Source: SVTX01 sp045659745 (lineage in GTDB: Bacteria > Bacillota > Clostridia > Oscillospirales > CAG-272). Taken from it: DNA of 31,622 nt. Of this stretch, positions 22,715-31,228 are shown one piece after another. Position numbers and translations under genes: made by a program. The notes under the pieces were generated by a model. The model had not been told where the DNA came from, did not search any database, and was given only the letters and a program-made list of their open reading frames with translations. The stretch covers positions 1 to 31,622 of the forward strand of contig JAZRCL010000052.1 of the NCBI GenBank assembly GCA_045659745.1, in the 5' to 3' direction. Every line of letters begins with the position of its first letter. Position 1 is the first letter of the stretch.

Positions 22715-23389
22715 TCAATTTTTCACTTTGCTTACTATAATTCCACCCGTTTTGTATATGGACTCCGCGGGAATAACTCCTCTTACCGAGCACAACGGAT
22801 AGACCGACGTGCCCCTGCCAATAACCGTTCCGGGATTAAGCACGGAGTTGCAGCCTACCTCAACGAAATCGCCAAGCGCCGCGCCAACCTTCTTTCTTGC
22901 CGTGTCGATGTCGCCGCCGTCCATATCCTTTATATGAACGTGAGTTTTGTCGGACTTTACGTTGCTTGTTATCGAGCCCGCTCCCATATGCGCCTTGTAT
23001 CCAAGTATGCTATCGCCTACGTAGTTATAGTGAGGCACCTGAACTCCGTCAAAGAGTATGACGTTTTTTAGCTCTGTTGAGTTGCCAACGACACATCCCT
23101 CACCAACAAGCGCCGAGCCTCTTATAAATGCTCCGTGACGCACCTCGGTATTATGCCCGATAATACACGGGCCGCCTATGTAAGCAGACGGATATACCTT
23201 CGCGCTCTTGGACACCCAGATATTATCCCCTTTATAATCATATTCATTAGGGTCGAGAGTGTTGCCTATGCGTATTATCAGCTCACTGATGCCCGCAAGC
23301 GCTTCCCAAGGATACGTAAAGCCCTCAAGATATTCCCTCGCCATTGTGTGTGTAAGGTCATAAAGTTGACTTATTTTTATATCAAGCAT
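22715..23389 (-). CDS. left-handed beta-helix acyltransferase (GlmU C-terminal-like)
   Basis: Hexapeptide-repeat acyltransferase of 224 residues. After an N-terminal helical segment (about 1-45), imperfect hexapeptide repeats run to the C-terminus. The segment VPHYNYVGDSILGYKAHMGAGSIT aligns by eye with the GlmU acetyltransferase core, where His120 takes the catalytic His position, and VRHGAFIRGSALVG matches the acceptor-binding Arg region. The pyrophosphorylase domain of bifunctional GlmU is absent. Directly upstream of glmM, it may acetylate glucosamine-1-phosphate or a related sugar. GAGG precedes the ATG. It is often annotated loosely as a UDP-GlcNAc pyrophosphorylase, which the sequence does not support. 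Confidence 0.8.
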   Translation of the reverse strand: MLDIKISQLYDLTHTMAREYLEGFTYPWEALAGISELIIRIGNTLDPNEYDYKGDNIWVSKSAKVYPSAYIGGPCIIGHNTEVRHGAFIRGSALVGEGCVVGNSTELKNVILFDGVQVPHYNYVGDSILGYKAHMGAGSITSNVKSDKTHVHIKDMDGGDIDTARKKVGAALGDFVEVGCNSVLNPGTVIGRGTSVYPLCSVRGVIPAESIYKTGGIIVSKVKN

Positions 23390-23430
23390 ATTTTTTCCTC
23401 TTTAGAATAAATTTCACTTTTCCAATTTAT

Positions 23431-23459
23431 ATTTTACCATATAAGCGGTGTAAAGTCAA
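23431..23459 (-). promoter_or_regulatory. sigma-A promoter for the beta-helix acyltransferase-glmM operon
   Basis: On the minus strand TTGACT (23454-23459) and TAAAAT (23431-23436) are 17 nt apart, about 40 nt upstream of the start codon. Confidence 0.72.
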
Positions 23460-23500
23460 TAAATTTTTGGTCACTTTATCTATTATATAGATAAAACGGC

Positions 23501-23537
23501 AAAAAAATGCGGAGATATAACATCTCCGCATTTTTTT
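23501..23537 (-). terminator. intrinsic terminator of dxs-mutS2
   Basis: A stem with the core ATGCGGAGAT / ATCTCCGCAT (within 23501-23516 and 23522-23537) and a 5-nt loop, followed by seven U on the minus strand. It overlaps the mutS2 stop codon. The T-run on the other side makes it symmetrical, although no plus-strand gene needs it. Confidence 0.9.
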
Positions 23538-25920
23538 ATTTGAGGTCAACAACGGTGACACCGCCGTCGCCCTCGCCCCACTGTCCAATACGGAAGGAGG
23601 CTACTCTTTTATCTGTGCGCAAAAATCCCCACAGAGCATTTTTAAGCGCGCCAGTTCCCTTACCGTGTATAAGCCTTACTCGACTGATACCAGCAAGATA
23701 CGCCTGATCAAAATACTTGTCAACCGTAAGCCAAGCCTCGTCTCCCGTCATTCCGCGCAGATCGATCTCGTCCCTAAAGGACGTATTTCTCGCAACGGTA
23801 TATCCCGAGCCCGTGGGCTTTTGCTGTTTTTTATCTTGTTTTTGCTCTCTTATGCGCAAGTCCTTTATATTGACGCGAGTTTTGAATATACCCGCCTGAA
23901 TCTGCACGTTGCCGGACTTATCCATATCTGATACCACGTCCGCGTCCTTGCCGAGCGTGACAACGTATACCTTGTCGCCTCGCTTAACCTTGTCGGGCTT
24001 TGACATACTCTCGTCCTCGCGCGTCTCCTGAACGGGATTGTACTTGTCCTCGTTTGCACGGATATGCTCGCGCACCGCGCGGCGAGTTCTTGCTATCTCG
24101 TCACCGAGATTTTCCGCGTCCTTTTTCTTGCGGAGCTTATCCATCTCCTCAAGTATATAGTCGCTGGACGCCTTTGCCGACGCCACGAGCGCCGCCGCCT
24201 TTTGTTGCGCGCGCTCAAGCTCGCGCTCGGAGGCTTCAAGTCTTACTTTTATCTGCTTTTCGGCTTCCGCCTTAAATTTTTCATAGTCGCTTCTCATCTG
24301 CTCGGCTTCGTCGCGGTATCTGTCCATTTCAACTCTGCTCTGCTCAAGCTGACCTATGACGTCCTCAAATTTTCTGTTGTTTGAGCTTATATGCAGCTCG
24401 GCGTTTTGAATTATCTCGGTTGAAAGTCCGAGACGCTCTGATATTGCAAACGCGTTAGATTTTCCCGGCGTGCCGATTATAAGCTTATACGTGGGCTTAA
24501 GAGTCTCCACGTCAAACTCACACGACGCGTTTCTCACACCCGCGGTGTCAAGCGCATACGCCTTAAGCTCCGCATAGTGAGTCGTAGCCGCGCAAAGCGC
24601 GCCCTTTTGTCTTACGAAGTCAATAATGGACACTGCAAGCGCCGCGCCCTCAACGGGATCCGTACCAACTCCCAGCTCGTCGAAAAGCACAAGGCTTCTG
24701 TCGGTGACTCTGTCAAGGAACGACACAATATTTACCATATGCGACGAGAACGTGGAGAGCGACTGCTCTATGCTCTGCTCGTCACCTATGTCCACGAGTA
24801 CGTCCTCGAAAATACAAACCGAAGAGCCGTCGTCACACGGGATATGAAGTCCCGACTGCGCCATAATCGCAAACAGTCCAAGCGTTTTGAGCGATACCGT
24901 CTTACCGCCCGTGTTGGGACCCGTGATTATCATGGTGTCAAAGTCACCGCCGAGACGGATGTTTATCGGCACTACGCGGGATCTGTCAATAAGCGGATGT
25001 CTTGCACGCTTGAGATTGAGTATCTTATCACCCGTCACGGTAGGCGAGGTGGCGTTCATTGATATTGACATCTGCGCGCAGGCAAAATAAAACGCAAGGT
25101 CATTTATGTTCCTGTAATCAAGCCATATTCTATCGGAATACTCCGCAACGAGCGACGAAAGCTCGGAGAGTATTCTCTCTATCTCGTGCTCTTCCTTGGA
25201 CTCAAGCACGCGAAGCTCGTTATTTGCCTCGACCACCTGCGCAGGCTCAACAAATATAGTCGCGCCCGATGAGGACGTGTCGTGAATAAGTCCCTTGACC
25301 TCGTTTTTGCACTCTGCTTTTACGGGAATGACATATCTGCCGTTTCTAGTTGTCACTATGTTTTCCTGCAGATACTTGGAATGAGAGCCACCCTGAACGT
25401 ATTTTTGCAGAGTTTCCTTAATTCTGCTGTTTGTCGCTCTTATCTGACGACGGATATTTGCAAGCGTAGGAGAAGCCTCATCTGCAATCAATTCCTCAGA
25501 AATTATAGCTCTGCTTATTCTTTCTTCAAGGGTTTTATTGGGTATAAGTCTGTCAAAGATGATGTCAAGCGAGGTATCGAAAATATGATTTCCGTAGCAA
25601 TAGTCCTGAAGTGTACGCGAGGTTTTAAGCACTCCCGAAATATTCAAAAGCTCTATCGGGGCAAGCGTTGCGCCCTTTTCTGCGCGCTCGCAGGACTCCG
25701 ATATGTCCTTAACTCCGCCAAAGGACGGCATACCCTTTTCATTTATAAGTCTTTTTGCGTCTGTCGTGAATTTCTGACGGCGCACTACGACGTCAATATC
25801 ATCCGACGGCGAAAGCATTCTTGCCATTGACTTTGACCCTTCCGTGGGGGCAAAGGTAGCCAGAATCTCGCATATTTTATTAAATTCAAGCGAGTTTAAG
25901 GTTTTCTGACAAAAGCCCAT
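23536..25920 (-). CDS. mutS2: endonuclease/ATPase MutS2
   Basis: MutS-family ATPase of 794 residues with a C-terminal Smr nuclease domain. In Firmicutes it has been tied to ribosome-collision rescue (also called RqcU) and to suppression of recombination. It lacks the mismatch-recognition domains of MutS. Visible parts are the clamp/core region, Walker A ITGPNTGGKT (about 332-341), Walker B LVLFDELGVGTDP, a long coiled coil of about 130 residues rich in Glu/Arg, and the Smr domain with IDLRGMTGDEAW and LIHGKGTGAL. The ATG at 25920 has GGAGGG 7 nt upstream; the TTG one codon earlier is less likely. It follows dxs after 24 nt. Confidence 0.96.
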   Translation of the reverse strand: MGFCQKTLNSLEFNKICEILATFAPTEGSKSMARMLSPSDDIDVVVRRQKFTTDAKRLINEKGMPSFGGVKDISESCERAEKGATLAPIELLNISGVLKTSRTLQDYCYGNHIFDTSLDIIFDRLIPNKTLEERISRAIISEELIADEASPTLANIRRQIRATNSRIKETLQKYVQGGSHSKYLQENIVTTRNGRYVIPVKAECKNEVKGLIHDTSSSGATIFVEPAQVVEANNELRVLESKEEHEIERILSELSSLVAEYSDRIWLDYRNINDLAFYFACAQMSISMNATSPTVTGDKILNLKRARHPLIDRSRVVPINIRLGGDFDTMIITGPNTGGKTVSLKTLGLFAIMAQSGLHIPCDDGSSVCIFEDVLVDIGDEQSIEQSLSTFSSHMVNIVSFLDRVTDRSLVLFDELGVGTDPVEGAALAVSIIDFVRQKGALCAATTHYAELKAYALDTAGVRNASCEFDVETLKPTYKLIIGTPGKSNAFAISERLGLSTEIIQNAELHISSNNRKFEDVIGQLEQSRVEMDRYRDEAEQMRSDYEKFKAEAEKQIKVRLEASERELERAQQKAAALVASAKASSDYILEEMDKLRKKKDAENLGDEIARTRRAVREHIRANEDKYNPVQETREDESMSKPDKVKRGDKVYVVTLGKDADVVSDMDKSGNVQIQAGIFKTRVNIKDLRIREQKQDKKQQKPTGSGYTVARNTSFRDEIDLRGMTGDEAWLTVDKYFDQAYLAGISRVRLIHGKGTGALKNALWGFLRTDKRVASFRIGQWGEGDGGVTVVDLK

Positions 25921-25944
25921 CAAAAATCCCTCCTTGTCTTAATT

Positions 25945-27837
25945 TTATTTCATCAAATTTTGCGCGAGTGATGCAAGACTTTCTGCGTCAATTCCTGCGC
26001 TCTTGTATATATGCTCGTTCTTTGTTTGTATCACAAAGTCGTCGGACGCGGCTATATCATATTTTACGCCGTCAAGTCCGCCGAGTATGCGCAGAGCCTC
26101 GGCAAGCATCATACCAAATCCACCTGCCTTTATCTCCTCCTCAACGAACACTATCGCTTTAGGTGAGGTCTCTTTTATTATCTCAAAAATCTCACCCGCT
26201 AGCTTGTCGTACGGTGAGATATATTCGCACAAAGCAACCTTCGCGGATAATCCGACAGTAGATAAAATTGCTTTTGCCTTAAGGCATTCCAATGCTACTC
26301 TGCCATGGGTTATATAAAGCACGTCGGTCTGTCCGACAACGTCTGTCCTCACACCTATTTTGTCAAAATCTCTATTCTTGTAGAAGGCATCTGCAAGAAC
26401 CTGCTGCTCACTTCCACTGGGGTATCTTACCGCAGAGACCTTATCGCTTGTCATAGCCTGCTCAAGTGACGCGGAAAGTCCTCCGTACGTGACGGGCGCG
26501 TATATTTCAACTCCGGGTATATGCGAGAGGAACGCCACGTCGAATATTCCGTGGTGTGTCGCACCGTCCGCGGCGTTAAGTCCCGCACGGTCAATAGCTA
26601 TCACCATAGGCAATTTCTGGAGCGCCGCGTCGTGAATTATCTGGTCGTAGCTTCTCTGCAGAAACGTGGAATATATAGCGCACACGGGCTTATATCCGTT
26701 AGCCGAAAGTCCCGCAGCAAATGTCACTGCGTGCTCCTCTGCAATTCCAACGTCAAAAAATCTATCAGGATATACCGACTCAAATCTGTCAAGCCCCGTT
26801 CCATAGCTCATAGCGGCGGTAATAGCGCATATTTTTTCGTCATTCTGAGCCATATCGCAGAGTATTCTGCCAAACTCGTGCGAGAAGCTTGTCTCCGACT
26901 CCTCCACACCCGCAGGGCGCACGCCGTGATAAGCTCCAGGGCTTGTTTCCGCAGGCTCGTAGCCCTTGCCTTTTTGAGTCTTTACGTGAATTATAACGCT
27001 CTCGCCAGCCTTTTTCGCCTCTTTTATGAGCGCGTCAATATCCGCAAAGTTATTTCCGTCGGCAGGGCCGAGGTAATAAAGACCCAGATCCTCAAAATAG
27101 TTGCTTCCGTAAAGCGCGTTTTTGATGTATTTTTTAGTTCTTCGCATAAGCGAGAAAAGCGGCTTGCCGATAAACGGTATTTTGCTTATAACTCTGCCCG
27201 TGAACCTCTTTGCGTTAAAATATCCCGTTTTTTTGCGGAGCTTTGCCATATTCTTTGCAAAGCGACCGATATTTTTGGATATCGACATCTCATTCTCGTT
27301 GAGAATGATAATAAGCTTAAGCCCCTTTTTGCAGTTGTTGAGCGCCTCGTGTACCATTCCACCCGTAAACGCACCGTCGCCCAGCACGACTACCGTGTAT
27401 GCATCGTTTCCCGCGAGCCTGTCCGCTTCCGCAAAGCCAAGACCTGCCGACAAGGACGTAGAGCTATGTCCCGCGCCAAAGCAGTCGGATTCACTCTCGC
27501 TTCTCTTGGTAAAACCCGAAAGTCCGCCGCTCTGTCGAAGCGTATCAAAGTCGTTATATCTTCCCGTGATAATCTTGTGTATATAGCTTTGATGACCCAC
27601 GTCGAAAATAATATGGTCGCGGGGACAGTCAAAGTTTCTGTGTATGGCTACCGAAAGCTCCACCGCGCCGAGATTGGACGCCAGGTGTCCACCGTTCTCG
27701 CTTACTCGCTTTATAAGAAAATCTCTTATTTCATCGCAGAGCTTGGGCATTTCGTTATCGCCGTAAGACTTGAGGTCTGCGGGCGAGTTTATCTTGCCTA
27801 GATATTCATATGAGTTAGTATTGATATTATCGCTCAC
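25945..27837 (-). CDS. dxs: 1-deoxy-D-xylulose-5-phosphate synthase
   Basis: First enzyme of the MEP pathway: condenses pyruvate and glyceraldehyde-3-phosphate, using thiamine diphosphate. The 630-residue protein shows GGHLASNLGAVEL with the active-site His51, FDVGHQSY, the ThDP/Mg motif GDGAFTGG to LNENEMSIS (153-187), and the transketolase pyrimidine domain with VGIAEEHAVTFAAGL. It starts with GTG at 27837, supported by AAAGGAGG 8 nt upstream. It is the first gene of the dxs-mutS2 unit with its own promoter. Dxs is thiamine-dependent, but the ABC importer in this window is far away and no link is claimed. Confidence 0.97.
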   Translation of the reverse strand: MSDNINTNSYEYLGKINSPADLKSYGDNEMPKLCDEIRDFLIKRVSENGGHLASNLGAVELSVAIHRNFDCPRDHIIFDVGHQSYIHKIITGRYNDFDTLRQSGGLSGFTKRSESESDCFGAGHSSTSLSAGLGFAEADRLAGNDAYTVVVLGDGAFTGGMVHEALNNCKKGLKLIIILNENEMSISKNIGRFAKNMAKLRKKTGYFNAKRFTGRVISKIPFIGKPLFSLMRRTKKYIKNALYGSNYFEDLGLYYLGPADGNNFADIDALIKEAKKAGESVIIHVKTQKGKGYEPAETSPGAYHGVRPAGVEESETSFSHEFGRILCDMAQNDEKICAITAAMSYGTGLDRFESVYPDRFFDVGIAEEHAVTFAAGLSANGYKPVCAIYSTFLQRSYDQIIHDAALQKLPMVIAIDRAGLNAADGATHHGIFDVAFLSHIPGVEIYAPVTYGGLSASLEQAMTSDKVSAVRYPSGSEQQVLADAFYKNRDFDKIGVRTDVVGQTDVLYITHGRVALECLKAKAILSTVGLSAKVALCEYISPYDKLAGEIFEIIKETSPKAIVFVEEEIKAGGFGMMLAEALRILGGLDGVKYDIAASDDFVIQTKNEHIYKSAGIDAESLASLAQNLMK

Positions 27838-27871
27838 GTCGCAAGCCTCCTTTGATAATCTATACTGAATT

Positions 27872-27900
27872 ATTATAACACATACTGTGCGTTTTGTGAA
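27872..27900 (-). promoter_or_regulatory. sigma-A promoter of dxs-mutS2
   Basis: On the minus strand TTCACA (27895-27900) and a perfect TATAAT (27872-27877) are 17 nt apart. The predicted leader is about 28 nt and contains the AAAGGAGG site. Confidence 0.78.
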
Positions 27901-27958
27901 GAGCTTTCCTGAAATTTACTTACAATAATTTGATATGCCGCAAATTTTGTCAAATCCC

Positions 27959-27987
27959 TTGACAAAAGCAATAAAATTATATATAAT
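27959..27987 (+). promoter_or_regulatory. sigma-A promoter of the CNNM/CorC pair
   Basis: A perfect TTGACA (27959-27964) and a perfect TATAAT (27982-27987) are separated by 17 nt. A second TATAAT at 27995-28000 lies near the expected transcription start and has no suitable -35. Confidence 0.85.
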
Positions 27988-28052
27988 TGAGTATTATAAT
28001 GTGAAAGTTTATGCTTTCGCAAATAGTGAAAAAAGGAGACACATTTTCCATA

Positions 28053-29390
28053 ATGGACGGCGACAGTCGAAGTTTACTTGTAATCTTCATCATTTTTGTT
28101 TTGCTCTGCGCATACTTTTCCTGTACTGAGAGCGCAATCTCACGAATGAATAAAATCAGGGTAAAAAGCATGGCGGAGGACGGAAACAAAAAAGCAAAAA
28201 AAGCCCTTTACATCTCAAACAATTTTGAAAAAGCTCTTACTACCCTTCTCATAGGCAACAATATAGCCAATATCGCCGCGGCATCCGTGGCAACGCTTTT
28301 GGTTATGAATATGCTTGAAAACAGCACTCTTGACGAGGGCGCTAAGGGTACTATCGCAACTATTGCGACCACCTTTATCCTCTTTTTGTTCGGAGAAATG
28401 ATCCCAAAAAGCTTCGCGGGTGACAGACCTATCGGCGCAGCACTTGCTTGCTCGCCTCCCTTAAAGCTTCTTATGAAGATCTTATCCCCCCTTGCGGCAT
28501 TATTTGCAAAAATATCCAGTGCCGTGACAAATCTTTTCAAAGCCGAGGAAGAGCCCTCCATCACCGAGGAGGAGCTTTACGATATAATAGAGATGGCTGA
28601 GGAGGAAGGCGTTGTTGACGAGGATCAAAGTGATCTTTTCAAGTCTGCAATAGAATTTTCAGACACTACCGTCAAGGACGTTATGACAATGCGAGATGAC
28701 ATCTGCGCGCTTGACGTCTCAATGACGAACCGCGATATAATGCTCAAAATACGCGGAGCAAATTATTCAAGACTTCCCGTTTACGACGGTGATATTGATA
28801 ACATAATCGGCACTCTGCCCATTCGAAGCTTTATAAGGGAATATTATAAAAATCCCTCGCTCGACGTGCGCACCCTACTCGTTCCTCCCTTTTTTGTAAA
28901 GACAGACGCGAAGATAGACGACGTTCTGAGCGTTATGCGTCAGCACAAGTTTTATCTTGCCGCGGTAAGCGGAGCAAACGGAGAAACACTCGGACTTGTC
29001 ACCATAGAGGACTTCCTTGAGGAGCTTGTTGGCGAGATCTGGGACGAGGACGAGATTATAGATAACAACTTCCAGAAGCTCGGCGGAAACAAGTTCCGCA
29101 TAATCACGAAAATGACAGTTTCGGAGGCGTTTTCGAGAATGAAAATAGCTCCTCCCGCGCCTCAGATAGCAAGACGCCCCATACTTTCGTGGGTAGTCAA
29201 GGAATTCGGCAGAATGCCCGAGGAAGAGGAATCCTTCTCTTATGAAAACCTCGAGATCACTGTTGACACTGTGGAAAACGGCAAGGTCACGTTCGTGGAA
29301 ATTAAAATAATAGACGAGCCTCAGCTCAACGATAGTGCCAAGCCTGTCGAGGAAGGCCTCAAGATAGTGGGAGGTGAGGATATATTATGA
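28053..29390 (+). CDS. CNNM/CorC (HlyC/CorC) family membrane protein, copy 1
   Basis: Membrane protein of 445 residues, related to MpfA/CorC and eukaryotic CNNM proteins, which act in magnesium or other divalent-cation efflux. It has a CNNM transmembrane domain (about 1-165, with the conserved IGNNIANIAAA and FGEMIPKSFA), a CBS pair (about 205-330, with YSRLPVYDGDIDNIIG), and a C-terminal CorC_HlyC domain (about 345-430). The start is uncertain: the ATG at 28053 has AAGGAG upstream but 14 nt away, whereas an ATG at 28011 would add 14 residues and has no clear ribosome binding site. It overlaps its paralogue by 4 bases. Confidence 0.88.
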   Translation: MDGDSRSLLVIFIIFVLLCAYFSCTESAISRMNKIRVKSMAEDGNKKAKKALYISNNFEKALTTLLIGNNIANIAAASVATLLVMNMLENSTLDEGAKGTIATIATTFILFLFGEMIPKSFAGDRPIGAALACSPPLKLLMKILSPLAALFAKISSAVTNLFKAEEEPSITEEELYDIIEMAEEEGVVDEDQSDLFKSAIEFSDTTVKDVMTMRDDICALDVSMTNRDIMLKIRGANYSRLPVYDGDIDNIIGTLPIRSFIREYYKNPSLDVRTLLVPPFFVKTDAKIDDVLSVMRQHKFYLAAVSGANGETLGLVTIEDFLEELVGEIWDEDEIIDNNFQKLGGNKFRIITKMTVSEAFSRMKIAPPAPQIARRPILSWVVKEFGRMPEEEESFSYENLEITVDTVENGKVTFVEIKIIDEPQLNDSAKPVEEGLKIVGGEDIL

Positions 29391-30688
29391 ATTACCCGCT
29401 CTATCTTTTAGTCATATTTATTTGTTTGGTCTTCGCTGCATTCTTTGCCGGAAGCGAGAGCGCATTCAACTCGGCGAACATAGCAAGACTTAAAAAATGC
29501 GCCGAGTCAGGTTCGAAAACGTCAAAGCTGGCGTACGAGATAGCAGATAATTTCACATTGTCTCTCTCGACAATTCTCATAGGAAATAACCTTGCAAATG
29601 CCGCCGCTTCAACTGCTGCGACCGTGATTGCGATAAGCCTCCTCGGAGAAAAGCTTGAAAGTCTTGCGTCGGTACTTTCCACCGTAGTATTGACTGTAAT
29701 AGTGCTTATTTTCGGAGAAATTGTTCCCAAGGTAATAGGCAAAAAACACGCTGACAAAATATCAAAATGGGTAGCCTTTCCCATACGCATTCTTACATTT
29801 ATTCTCTACCCTATCGTATTTTTGGTCACCTTGCTAGCAAAAGGACTTTCAAAGCTGTGGGGCAAGGAGGAGTCCGAAAACTCTCCTACCGTAACGGAGG
29901 ATGAGCTTTCAACCATAATCGACACCGTCGAGGAAGAGGGCGTTATCGACGAGGATCAGAGTGAGCTGCTTCAGTCCACTCTTGATTTCCAGGATACCAC
30001 GGTCGAGGAGATAATGACCGCACGCGTCAATATGATAGATATTGACATTGAAGACGATCCCGAAAACATTGTCCAAACCATTGAAGAATCAATTTATTCA
30101 AGAATCCCCGTTTACGAGGACGATATTGACAACATAATAGGAGTTCTCTATCTCAACCTGTATTACAGGGCGCTTGCGGAGTGCGACGGCGACTATTCAA
30201 AAATAGACATTCGCTCCCTGCTTCTCCGTCCTAAGATGATACATAAGACCATGAAGCTCCCTGCGGCTCTTGCTATGATGCGAAAGGAAAAGATACATCT
30301 GGCGATCGTTATAGACGAGTTCGGCGGCACGCTTGGTATTGTCTCGATGGAGGATATACTTGAAGAGATAGTCGGTGAGATATGGGATGAATCCGATGAG
30401 ATAATCTCACTTATTGAAAAAACAGGCGATAATACCTACGACGTTTTTGGTGAGATGAATATTGACGATTTCTTTGACGAAATCGAGTTTGTTGACAATG
30501 ACTTTGAGTGTGAATACTCAACAGTCGGCGGATGGGCAGTCGAGGCTCTTGATGCAGATCCCCACGTCGGAGATAGCTTCACTTATAAAAACATCTGCGT
30601 CATAGTCACGGAAATGGACGAGTTCAGAGTAGTTAAGCTCTCTGTTCTCATCACACCGAATGATGACGACGAAGAGGATGATGAATAA
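29387..30688 (+). CDS. CNNM/CorC family membrane protein, copy 2
   Basis: Paralogue of the preceding gene, 433 residues, same domain order: CNNM membrane domain (IGNNLANAAAST, FGEIVPKVIG), CBS pair (YSRIPVYEDDIDNIIG), the EEIVGEIWDE motif and CorC_HlyC domain, ending in an acidic tail. The two copies share blocks such as EEEGV-DEDQS and DIDNIIG, and start/stop overlap as ATGA, so they arose by tandem duplication and are co-translated. They may form a heteromer or have diverged in ion or regulation. The terminator follows directly. Confidence 0.9.
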   Translation: MNYPLYLLVIFICLVFAAFFAGSESAFNSANIARLKKCAESGSKTSKLAYEIADNFTLSLSTILIGNNLANAAASTAATVIAISLLGEKLESLASVLSTVVLTVIVLIFGEIVPKVIGKKHADKISKWVAFPIRILTFILYPIVFLVTLLAKGLSKLWGKEESENSPTVTEDELSTIIDTVEEEGVIDEDQSELLQSTLDFQDTTVEEIMTARVNMIDIDIEDDPENIVQTIEESIYSRIPVYEDDIDNIIGVLYLNLYYRALAECDGDYSKIDIRSLLLRPKMIHKTMKLPAALAMMRKEKIHLAIVIDEFGGTLGIVSMEDILEEIVGEIWDESDEIISLIEKTGDNTYDVFGEMNIDDFFDEIEFVDNDFECEYSTVGGWAVEALDADPHVGDSFTYKNICVIVTEMDEFRVVKLSVLITPNDDDEEDDE

Positions 30689-30689
30689 T

Positions 30690-30722
30690 AAAAAACAGGG
30701 TCGCTGTGCGACCCTGCTTTTT
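30690..30722. terminator. bidirectional intrinsic terminator
   Basis: A 9-bp perfect stem CAGGGTCGC / GCGACCCTG (30696-30704, 30708-30716) with a 3-nt loop, with A's before and T's after. It lies between the convergent stops of the CNNM pair (30688) and the lipoprotein (30729), serving both. Confidence 0.92.
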
Positions 30723-30728
30723 CTATAA

Positions 30729-31112
30729 TTATTTTGCGTCATCAAGTGCCTGCTCAGTCCCGTAATAGATTAAGCTTCCTGATTTTTCGCATACGAATCC
30801 TTCTTGATCCTTGTTAAGGCCCGCTATCTGATTTACGTCCTCCCATGCGGCGTCAGCCGTTGCTGCATCCTCGTAATATATTATGTGTATATTTTCTTTT
30901 CCCTTGTACGCCATAATACTTGCTTTTGCGCCTTTTGGAAGAGTTGCCGCATTAAACTCACCCTCTCCGTCGTTATAAACAACGACGTATCCCGCTTCCT
31001 CAAGCGCCTTTACTGTCTTGTTAGGATTAGATATATTTGAACATGCCGAAAACGCACATATCATGACTGTCAAAAGTCCAAGTGCTACCGCCTTGAAAAT
31101 AATCTTTTTCAT
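30729..31112 (-). CDS. small lipoprotein, paralogue 1
   Basis: Predicted lipoprotein of 127 residues, function unknown. The signal peptide ends in the lipobox FSAC with Cys24. The mature part has KALEEAGYVVVYNDGEG, a central LPKGAKASIMAYKG, then IHIIYYEDAATADAAWEDV, and ends in IYYGTEQALDDAK. It resembles the next gene across its full length. AGGAGG lies 10 nt before the ATG, with a consensus promoter further upstream and a terminator downstream, so it is its own transcription unit. Confidence 0.8.
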   Translation of the reverse strand: MKKIIFKAVALGLLTVMICAFSACSNISNPNKTVKALEEAGYVVVYNDGEGEFNAATLPKGAKASIMAYKGKENIHIIYYEDAATADAAWEDVNQIAGLNKDQEGFVCEKSGSLIYYGTEQALDDAK

Positions 31113-31144
31113 ATGAAAAGGTCCTCCTATGGTTTCCTAATCTC

Positions 31145-31173
31145 ATTATACAATGGGTATGATTTTTTGTCAA
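31145..31173 (-). promoter_or_regulatory. consensus sigma-A promoter for lipoprotein paralogue 1
   Basis: On the minus strand a perfect TTGACA (31168-31173) and a perfect TATAAT (31145-31150) are separated by 17 nt, about 33 nt upstream of the start codon. It predicts strong expression of a small surface lipoprotein. Confidence 0.87.
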
Positions 31174-31185
31174 CAGTCACGCATT

Positions 31186-31217
31186 AAAAAAACGAGTTGC
31201 AATGCAACCCGTTTTTT
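31186..31217 (-). terminator. intrinsic terminator of lipoprotein paralogue 2
   Basis: On the minus strand ACGGGTTGC pairs with GCAACTCGT (one G-U wobble) over a 3-nt loop and is followed by a U-run. It separates the two lipoprotein genes into distinct transcripts. Confidence 0.85.
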
Positions 31218-31228
31218 ATGTATTGGAA

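Noticed and set aside
26521..27801. 426-codon plus-strand frame across dxs
   Set aside because: It is fully antisense to dxs, Arg/Ser-rich without recognisable domains, and has no start signals.
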